Positions 5,185-9,798 of a DNA stretch of 9,798 nucleotides are shown piece after piece. This DNA comes from an uncultured Clostridia bacterium. GTDB lineage: Bacteria > Bacillota > Clostridia > Christensenellales > Borkfalkiaceae. The translations under genes and the position numbers were made by a program. The stretch lies in the NCBI GenBank assembly GCA_947589335.1, contig CANPZH010000050.1, positions 1-9,798 on the forward strand. The letters run 5' to 3'. Numbering within the stretch: the first letter of the stretch is position 1; each line of letters opens with the position of its first letter. Under the pieces are notes generated by a model that was not told where the DNA came from, made no database searches, and was given only the letters and a program-made list of their open reading frames with translations.

Positions 5185-6827
5185 TTGCTCAGCTCCGTGA
5201 TCGCGCTGTCGGTGCGCCGAAGGGTCTCCTCCTCGCCGAGGATCTGCTGGATCGTCCACAGATCGGGGGTATTCGCCCTGCCCGTCGTCGCAATGCGCAG
5301 GATCTCCGCGACGTCCGCAACGCTTCCGCGGTATGCGGCGGGGTCTGCCTTGTAGTCCTTCATCTCGGCGGCAAAGCCGTTCTTTGCCGCGATCTCCTTG
5401 ATCTTCGAAAACCAGGTCTGCGCGTCGTCCTCACGGCGATATGCCGCGCGGAAATCCCCGAGGACCGCGGCGCAGATCTCCCTCTCCGCTCGGAAGGGAT
5501 CGTGCCCTTCGGGACGTTCGAAGAAGTATTTCAGACACTCCATCGCCTGTGAAGCGGTCTTGAAATCCTTCCGCCGTTTCTTGCCGCCGATCCCCATGCA
5601 GAGCGTGAGCGCGCCGAGCATCTTCCCGCGGTCGGTGAAATACCCCTTCTGCGCGTCCGTGCCGTACTCCTCCGCCCACGTCTTGAGAAAATCGAACATC
5701 TCCTCCGCCGAGAGCCTTGAGAGCTCGTTTGCGGAAATATCGTTGAGTTTGTCGAGATCGAACAGCGTTCCGCTCTTCGACATCTTCGCCGCCGTGAAGC
5801 GGAACTCTTCGAGGGGCTTCTCGGGATTTTTCAGATACCATTCCTCGAAGTTGGAGTTGAGGAGGGTGAGCATATACACCTTGACGGCGCGGGCGAAGTA
5901 CCCCTCCTTGCGGTAGAATTCGAGGGAGAGCTCGGGATCCTTGCGCTTAGAGAGCTTGCGCCTCGTCTCGCCGTCCTGCTTCATGAGCGAGCAGTTGTGC
6001 CCGTAGCGGGGACGCCGGAATCCGAGCGCGTCAAAGAGTTCGATGTGGATGGGAAGGCTCGCGAGCCATTCCTCGCCGCGGATGACGAGGGTCGTGCGCA
6101 TGAAGTGGTCGTCGATGGCGTGGGCGAAGTGATAGGTCGGGATCCCGTCCGATTTGAGAATGACGACGTCCTGATCGTTCTCGGTGACGGTGATGTCCCC
6201 CTTGATCTCGTCGTGGAATCTGATCTTATTCGCGGGATCCCCCATCGACTTCAGGCGGATGACGAAGGGCTTGCCCGCGTCGAGGTTCCTGTAGATCTCC
6301 TCCTCGGAGAGGTTGCGGCACTTCGCGTATTTCCCGTAGTAGCCCGTGATCTCCTTCTTTTGGGTCTGCTCCTCGCGGAGGGCGGTGAGCTCCTCCTCCG
6401 TGCAGAAGCAGGGATAGGCCCTCCCCTCCGCGATGAGATGTTTGACGAACGCGCGGTAGATCTCCGCGCGCTGCCGCTGGTACCAGGGGCCGTAGGTGTC
6501 GTCTCCGCCGATCTCGGCGCCCTCGTCGAACTTGATGTCGAAGTATCTGAGGGCATTCTTGACCGCCTCGACCGCGCCCTCGACTTTGCGCTTTAAGTCG
6601 GTATCTTCGATCCTGAGATAGAGGATCCCCCCGCTGATATGGGCGATCCGCTCGTTCGCGATCGCCGCAAAGAGATTGCCGAGGTGGATGAACCCCGTCG
6701 GCGAGGGCGCAAGACGGGTGACCTCCGCGCCCTTCGGAAGATCGCGCGGCGGGTATTTCTCTTCGTAGCTCTGAAGGGGAGGATATTCCCCGGGCAGAAG
6801 CCGCTCTGCCAATGCCTGATAGTCCAT
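5181..6827 (-). CDS. gltX: Glutamate--tRNA ligase (class I)
   Basis: This synthetase charges tRNA(Glu) with glutamate using ATP. TRLAPSPTGFIHLGNL (37-52) holds the HIGH-type signature (IHLG), KLSKR (291-295) is the KMSKS motif, and DGIPTYHFAHAIDDH (227-241) with GEEWLASLPIH (251-261) are GluRS-specific. At 548 residues it is longer than the common 470-500, in part through an N-terminal extension of about 35 residues. CFC (140-142) and Cys170 recall the zinc-binding insertion of some GluRS, with one usual ligand not evident. Whether it is discriminating or also charges tRNA(Gln) cannot be told by eye. AGGAGG lies 8 bases before the ATG; the gene is 27 bp downstream of the reductase gene and shares ATGA with thyA. 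Confidence 0.95.
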   Translation of the reverse strand: MDYQALAERLLPGEYPPLQSYEEKYPPRDLPKGAEVTRLAPSPTGFIHLGNLFAAIANERIAHISGGILYLRIEDTDLKRKVEGAVEAVKNALRYFDIKFDEGAEIGGDDTYGPWYQRQRAEIYRAFVKHLIAEGRAYPCFCTEEELTALREEQTQKKEITGYYGKYAKCRNLSEEEIYRNLDAGKPFVIRLKSMGDPANKIRFHDEIKGDITVTENDQDVVILKSDGIPTYHFAHAIDDHFMRTTLVIRGEEWLASLPIHIELFDALGFRRPRYGHNCSLMKQDGETRRKLSKRKDPELSLEFYRKEGYFARAVKVYMLTLLNSNFEEWYLKNPEKPLEEFRFTAAKMSKSGTLFDLDKLNDISANELSRLSAEEMFDFLKTWAEEYGTDAQKGYFTDRGKMLGALTLCMGIGGKKRRKDFKTASQAMECLKYFFERPEGHDPFRAEREICAAVLGDFRAAYRREDDAQTWFSKIKEIAAKNGFAAEMKDYKADPAAYRGSVADVAEILRIATTGRANTPDLWTIQQILGEEETLRRTDSAITELSK

Positions 6828-6854
6828 ATCTGTTTCCTCCTGAAGATTTGACCG

Positions 6855-7799
6855 CTATTCGGCTCTCTCCTTGAGCAGCGAGAGCGTCTCCGGCGCGGTC
6901 TCCGCAAATCCGTTTTCGATGTCATGTACGAGGGCGACCGCCGCGGAGAGCATGGGCGTCTCCACGCCGAGCCGCTTCCCCTCTCTCACGACCGCTCCCG
7001 CGACGAGGTCGACGTCGCACCGCCGCCCCGCCTCGAGATCTTTGAGCATGCCCGAGCGGATGTCTTTATGCTTTTTCATGGCAACGGGCAATACGATCCC
7101 CGCAAAGGGAGAGGAGAAGAGTTTGAGAATGTCGTGCCCGTTCTGGACGAGGGACTTGCAGCCCGCCGCCCTTGCGACCGAGATCGTCTCCCGCATGAGC
7201 ACGAGGACGAGCTTCTTCTCCCTCTTTGCGAGCGTTCCGAAGGTGAGACCCGTGCACGCCGAGAGGGTCGACAGCGAGGCGTTCACGACGAGCTTGCTGT
7301 ATCGGATCTCCGCAAGATCCCCCACCGTCACCGTAAAGGCGGACGAGAGAAGTTTTTCGAGTTCTTTGAGCTTGTCTCCCTTTCCGTATGCGCCGATCGC
7401 AAGCTCCGGCCGTCCCTTTGAGTGCAGGACGACCTTTCCAGGCGCCTTCAGCTCCGCTCCCCAGCCGAGGGCGCAGCCGTAGACCCTGTCTCTGCCCAAA
7501 ATTTCGGCGAGCCCCGCCTCGGGCAAGCCGTTCTGAACGGTGACGAGCGCGCCGTCCTCCTTGAGGAAGGGACGGAGGAATTCCGCCACTCCGGCGTTCC
7601 CGCGCTGTCTCGTCGCGAGGAAGATGAGGTCGTACTCCCCCGTCATCTCCCCGGGAAGATAGGCGGGATACCCCTCCGCCTTCAGCGCCGCCGTGTGCGC
7701 TTCGTTCCGCGTGACGAGGTCGCAGACCGTCCCGCTCTCCCGCAAAAAGGCGCCGAGGCTCGTCCCCATCGCGCCCGCTCCGTAGATACAGATCCTCAT
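6855..7799 (-). CDS. panE: 2-dehydropantoate 2-reductase (ketopantoate reductase) family protein
   Basis: The 314-residue protein has an N-terminal Rossmann domain with GAGAMG (7-12) and TRN (30-32) after the second strand, as in NADPH-dependent ApbA/PanE reductases. VQNGLPE (88-94) is the family hallmark. The helical C-terminal domain has the catalytic-type Lys169 in YSKLVVNA (167-174) and the acidic segment MLKDLEAGRRCDVD (251-264). PanE makes pantoate for coenzyme A synthesis, but the family includes enzymes acting on other 2-keto acids, and no panB or panC is nearby. The start ATG overlaps the upstream kinase stop by 4 bp, implying translational coupling. Confidence 0.85.
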   Translation of the reverse strand: MRICIYGAGAMGTSLGAFLRESGTVCDLVTRNEAHTAALKAEGYPAYLPGEMTGEYDLIFLATRQRGNAGVAEFLRPFLKEDGALVTVQNGLPEAGLAEILGRDRVYGCALGWGAELKAPGKVVLHSKGRPELAIGAYGKGDKLKELEKLLSSAFTVTVGDLAEIRYSKLVVNASLSTLSACTGLTFGTLAKREKKLVLVLMRETISVARAAGCKSLVQNGHDILKLFSSPFAGIVLPVAMKKHKDIRSGMLKDLEAGRRCDVDLVAGAVVREGKRLGVETPMLSAAVALVHDIENGFAETAPETLSLLKERAE

Positions 7800-8293
7800 A
7801 GCAGCCCCGCGATCTCCTCCGCGATCTCCTCCGCGGATTTCCCGCCGCAGTCGACGGTGAGATCCGCATACCGTTCATAGAGGGGCGCGCGCTCTTCGAG
7901 CAAGCCCGGAAGATCCCGCACCTCCCCGCGCATGACGACGCCGCGCGCACGGAAATCGGGGATCCGCCGCCCGATCTCGGCAGGGTCCTGCCTGAGATAG
8001 ACGGTCTTCCCCGTCTCTTTGAGCCGCTTTATCGCAGTTTCCGAATAGACGGCGCTCCCGCCCGTCGCGATCACACACCTGTCCGCCCGCGAAAGTCCGC
8101 AGTTGACCCTCGCCTCGAGCAAGAGAAAGTTCTCCGCGCCCAGCCTTTCGAGCAGCTGCGGGAGCGGAGCGCCCTCCTCCGCCTCGATGACGCGGTCGGA
8201 ATCGGCAAAGCCGTAGCCGAGTTTTTCCGCGAGAATTCTGCCCGCGGAGCTCTTTCCCGCCGACGGCATTCCGATGAGTACCACATTCGCCAT
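7796..8293 (-). CDS. aroK: Shikimate-kinase-family P-loop kinase
   Basis: This 165-residue protein is a small nucleoside-monophosphate-kinase-like fold of the shikimate kinase type. It has Walker A GMPSAGKS (8-15), the DSD pair (31-33), TGGS (77-80) in place of the usual GGG/GGA loop, and a C-terminal LLEERAPLYERYAD (131-144) with the shikimate-type Arg135. The Arg of the normal FRxxE motif, which contacts shikimate, is Leu57 here (NFLLLE), and the lid around 115-122 (RARGVVMR) lacks the usual RPLL pattern. True shikimate kinase activity is thus uncertain, and no other aro genes are in view. It is first of four genes and starts 11 bp from a consensus -10 with no Shine-Dalgarno. The gene symbol is the homology-based one. 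Confidence 0.8.
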   Translation of the reverse strand: MANVVLIGMPSAGKSSAGRILAEKLGYGFADSDRVIEAEEGAPLPQLLERLGAENFLLLEARVNCGLSRADRCVIATGGSAVYSETAIKRLKETGKTVYLRQDPAEIGRRIPDFRARGVVMRGEVRDLPGLLEERAPLYERYADLTVDCGGKSAEEIAEEIAGLL

Positions 8294-8304
8294 AGATCCC
8301 GTCC

Positions 8305-8333
8305 ATTATAATATAAAGCGGCGGAAATGTCAA
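8305..8333 (-). promoter_or_regulatory. Consensus sigma-A promoter of the kinase-panE-gltX-thyA operon
   Basis: TTGACA (8328-8333), a 17-bp spacer and TATAAT (8305-8310) on the minus strand match consensus at every position. Only 11 bp separate the -10 from the ATG at 8293, so initiation at the normal distance would give a leader of about 4-6 nt without a ribosome binding site. Confidence 0.88.
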
Positions 8334-8378
8334 CGGCCGTGGCGAGGAAGGCAGGAAATTTTCCTATGTTCATTTTGC

Positions 8379-8407
8379 TTGACAAATCGCAGACGGGGTC
8401 CTATAAT
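8379..8407 (+). promoter_or_regulatory. Consensus sigma-A promoter of the lipoprotein gene
   Basis: TTGACA (8379-8384), a 17-bp spacer and TATAAT (8402-8407) form a perfect promoter facing right. It is divergent from the equally perfect operon promoter 45 bp away. AAGGAGG (8416-8422) and the ATG at 8429 follow. Confidence 0.92.
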
Positions 8408-8428
8408 GGGAAAAAAAGGAGGTTCCTT

Positions 8429-8854
8429 ATGAAAAAAAGACACATTTTATTGTCCTGTACCCTTCTCGTTGCCTCTCTGCTGCTCCTCCTCTGCGGCTGC
8501 AGCTCCTACACGGGGATCCGCACCGCCTTCGAGGACGCGGGATACATCGAGAATGAGTCGCTCGGGGCCTATCAGCAGGAAGTCGCTGCGGCCATCGGGT
8601 CTGACTTCGACGACGTCTGCACCGTCCACCTCTTCACCCGCGCCGCCACCGGGCTCGGCGACATCGGCCAAATGGCGGTCGCCCTCATCCTCGAGTTCCA
8701 CTCCACGGACGAGATGAACAGGCAGATCGAGGCGAGCGAGACCTTGAAGGGTCTGATCAAAGACGTTCAGACTTCCGACTATGTGAGCGGGAACTGCGTG
8801 CTCCTTGTCAATTTCGGAAGCGACACGCTCGATATCTTCAAGAGCACCAAATAA
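8429..8854 (+). CDS. Small secreted lipoprotein of unknown function
   Basis: The 141-residue product has a type II signal peptide: a basic N-terminus KKRH (2-5), a hydrophobic stretch (6-21) and a lipobox LCGC with Cys24 as the predicted lipidated residue. The mature part of about 118 residues has no transmembrane helix and no motif I recognise; its Asp/Glu-rich start, AGYIENESLGAYQQEV, and mixed alpha/beta character suggest a compact extracellular domain anchored to the membrane. The start at 8429 was preferred over an in-frame ATG at 8327 because it follows AAGGAGG and the promoter at 8379-8407, which the longer version would read through. Its own promoter and lack of close partners indicate a stand-alone gene. 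Confidence 0.85.
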   Translation: MKKRHILLSCTLLVASLLLLLCGCSSYTGIRTAFEDAGYIENESLGAYQQEVAAAIGSDFDDVCTVHLFTRAATGLGDIGQMAVALILEFHSTDEMNRQIEASETLKGLIKDVQTSDYVSGNCVLLVNFGSDTLDIFKSTK

Positions 8855-8906
8855 TCCCGTCTGCGGGGAAAAATTTCTCTTTTTTCGGAAAACGTGCAAA
8901 AATAAC

Positions 8907-8935
8907 TTGTCTTTTCCCTCCGTCTATGGTATAAT
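8907..8935 (+). promoter_or_regulatory. Sigma-A promoter of secG
   Basis: TTGTCT (8907-8912) and a perfect TATAAT (8930-8935) are separated by 17 bp. The -10 ends 35 bp before the secG ATG at 8971, leaving a leader with an AAAGGA ribosome binding site at 8956-8961. Confidence 0.82.
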
Positions 8936-8970
8936 TCCATTCGAAAATCGCAATGAAAGGATAAGCTGCA

Positions 8971-9294
8971 ATGAAAGATACCGCTTTTTGGTCCAGCCTG
9001 CTCGCTCCTCTTCCGAGCGACGCTGTCTATAACACCTACCTCGCCGTCAGCCTCACGCTCATCATTCTGATGTTCGTGTCCGCTCTCGCGGCGATCATCC
9101 TCGTCCTGCTCCAGCCCGGCAACTCGCAGGGCATCGACGCGCTCGGCGGTTCGAGCGAGACCTTCTACGGCAAGAACAAGGGAAGATCGACCGAGTCCGT
9201 CCTCAAGAGATGGACGATCGCATGTCTCGTCGTTTTGACGGTTCTCGCGATCGTGTTCTTCATCCTTCAGGTCGATGCGATCTGGGGCGCCTGA
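8971..9294 (+). CDS. secG: Preprotein translocase subunit SecG
   Basis: SecG is the small accessory membrane subunit of the SecYEG channel that helps SecA-driven export. At 107 residues it is somewhat longer than the usual 75-90 in Bacillota, through an extended N-terminus of about 20 residues before the first helix. Two transmembrane segments are seen at about 23-47 and 82-100. Between them is the conserved loop LLQPGNSQG (46-54) and SSETFYGKNKG (61-71), which identify the family. The start ATG is about 9 bases after AAAGGA. A strong hairpin terminator follows, and rnr comes next on the same strand, the typical secG-rnr order of Bacillota. Confidence 0.95.
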   Translation: MKDTAFWSSLLAPLPSDAVYNTYLAVSLTLIILMFVSALAAIILVLLQPGNSQGIDALGGSSETFYGKNKGRSTESVLKRWTIACLVVLTVLAIVFFILQVDAIWGA

Positions 9295-9310
9295 GAAAAC
9301 CAAACCCGAG

Positions 9311-9342
9311 AAGAGCGGCCGGAAACGAGCTGCTCTTTTTTT
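9311..9342 (+). terminator. Intrinsic terminator after secG
   Basis: AAGAGCGGC (9311-9319) pairs with GCTGCTCTT (9329-9337), a 9-bp stem with one G-U pair and a 9-base loop, running into seven T residues (9336-9342). It starts 17 bp past the secG stop and ends 27 bp before rnr, so it should limit read-through into rnr. Confidence 0.88.
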
Positions 9343-9369
9343 GACTCTTTCCGCGCTGCGGTAACGAAT

Positions 9370-9798
9370 ATGAACGCAAAACGATCTCTGCTCGAAAAAA
9401 TCAAAGACGGCTCGTTCGCCCTTCTCACCGACGGGGAGATCTCCAAAAAACTCCGCCTCGGAAGACGGGAGAGCGCCGCCGTCCGTGAAATGCTCCTCTC
9501 CCTCTGCCGGGAGGGCGAGCTCCTCTGCGACAGCCGTTCCAGATTCGGTACGGCCGCGCAGTTCCACGCCGTGCGCGGCGTGTTCACGGGGAACGAGCGC
9601 GGATTCGGATTCGTCACTCCCGAAGACGGCGAAGACCTCTTCATCCCTCCCCGCGCGACGGGAGGCGCCCTGCACGGAGACACCGTCCTTGCGGCCAGGG
9701 TCTTTGGAAGATCCTGCGACGAAGGCGAAGTGCTCGCCGTGCTCTCCCGCGGATACCCCGAGCTCGTCGGCACATACCGCCGCGCGGACGGCGGCGGC
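9370..9798 (+). CDS. rnr: Ribonuclease R, N-terminal 143 residues (runs off right edge)
   Basis: RNase R is a processive 3'-to-5' exoribonuclease that degrades structured RNA. The visible part, open to the edge, holds the N-terminal winged-helix region (about 5-60, with LTDGEISKKLRLGRRESAAVREML divided across 19-42) and the first cold-shock OB domain (about 68-115). The OB domain is recognised by GVFTGNERGFGFVTPEDG (70-87), DLFIPP (89-94) and GALHGDTVLA (99-108). The catalytic RNB domain lies beyond the window, as family members have 700-800 residues. No good Shine-Dalgarno precedes the ATG at 9370, so the start is supported by homology only. Position after secG fits the family's usual neighbourhood; any promoter between the terminator and the gene is not evident. 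Confidence 0.92.
   Translation, partial: MNAKRSLLEKIKDGSFALLTDGEISKKLRLGRRESAAVREMLLSLCREGELLCDSRSRFGTAAQFHAVRGVFTGNERGFGFVTPEDGEDLFIPPRATGGALHGDTVLAARVFGRSCDEGEVLAVLSRGYPELVGTYRRADGGG

Noticed and set aside
5185..5259. N-terminal extension of thyA to an upstream ATG
   Set aside because: The added 25 residues lie wholly inside gltX, show no homology and would replace a clean ATGA overlap with a long overlap.
4516..5355. Long open frame on the plus strand opposite thyA/gltX
   Set aside because: It is antisense to well-supported genes, lacks a ribosome binding site and has the Val/Asp/Glu/Arg-rich composition typical of GC-driven shadow frames.
8327..8428. N-terminal extension of the lipoprotein gene
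   Set aside because: It would span a consensus promoter and the AAGGAGG site and would put 34 residues ahead of a perfect signal peptide.
8854..8890. Terminator after the lipoprotein gene
   Set aside because: The only stem, CCCG-TCTG-CGGG, is 4 bp, and the T-rich run is interrupted and not adjacent to it.
8779..9675. 298-codon open frame on the minus strand across the secG region
   Set aside because: It runs opposite secG, its terminator, rnr and the lipoprotein end, all of which have strong support; its composition is that of an artefact.

Overview
The window looks like a chromosomal segment of a high-GC member of the Clostridia (Bacillota), probably an uncultured gut or anaerobe lineage. 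The evidence is the strong AGGAGG-type ribosome binding sites, near-consensus sigma-A promoters with 17-bp spacers, the secG-rnr order usual in Bacillota, a Gram-positive-style lipoprotein, and intergenic repeats of types I associate with clostridial genomes. Species cannot be named from the sequence. No tRNA, rRNA, CRISPR array, transposase or phage gene was seen.

Layout from left to right. (1) 1-1049, minus: the first 349 codons of the ribosome-associated GTPase TypA/BipA, running off the left edge, with its own promoter. (2) 1111-1636: a gene-free patchwork of repeats, including two 97-bp direct copies and a short tandem array. (3) 1637-3307: an HxlR-type redox/stress regulator (minus) divergent from a cupin and a SIR2-family protein (plus). 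The intergenic region holds a promoter for each side and three small inverted repeats. The SIR2 protein has the features of class M (macrodomain-linked) sirtuins, which act as protein ADP-ribosyltransferases: Gln replaces the usual catalytic His. (4) 3301-3810, minus: dihydrofolate reductase, overlapping the SIR2 gene tail to tail by 7 bp. (5) 3811-4353: a second repeat patchwork. (6) 4354-8293, minus: a tight operon read as shikimate-kinase-family P-loop kinase, ketopantoate reductase, glutamyl-tRNA synthetase and thymidylate synthase, with two 4-bp ATGA overlaps. Its consensus promoter lies only 11 bp from the first start codon. (7) 8379-9798, plus: a small lipoprotein of unknown function, then secG, a terminator hairpin, and the first 143 codons of RNase R.

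Thymidylate synthase makes dTMP and oxidises methylenetetrahydrofolate to dihydrofolate, which DHFR recycles. Both genes lie on the minus strand and are separated only by the 543-bp repeat block, so they may be an interrupted thyA-folA pair. secG and rnr form a conserved housekeeping neighbourhood. The most interesting module is HxlR/cupin/class M-like sirtuin, a candidate stress-responsive ADP-ribosylation locus without its classical macrodomain and GcvH-L partners in view. The kinase with a substituted substrate-binding Arg and a near-leaderless transcript is the second point of interest.
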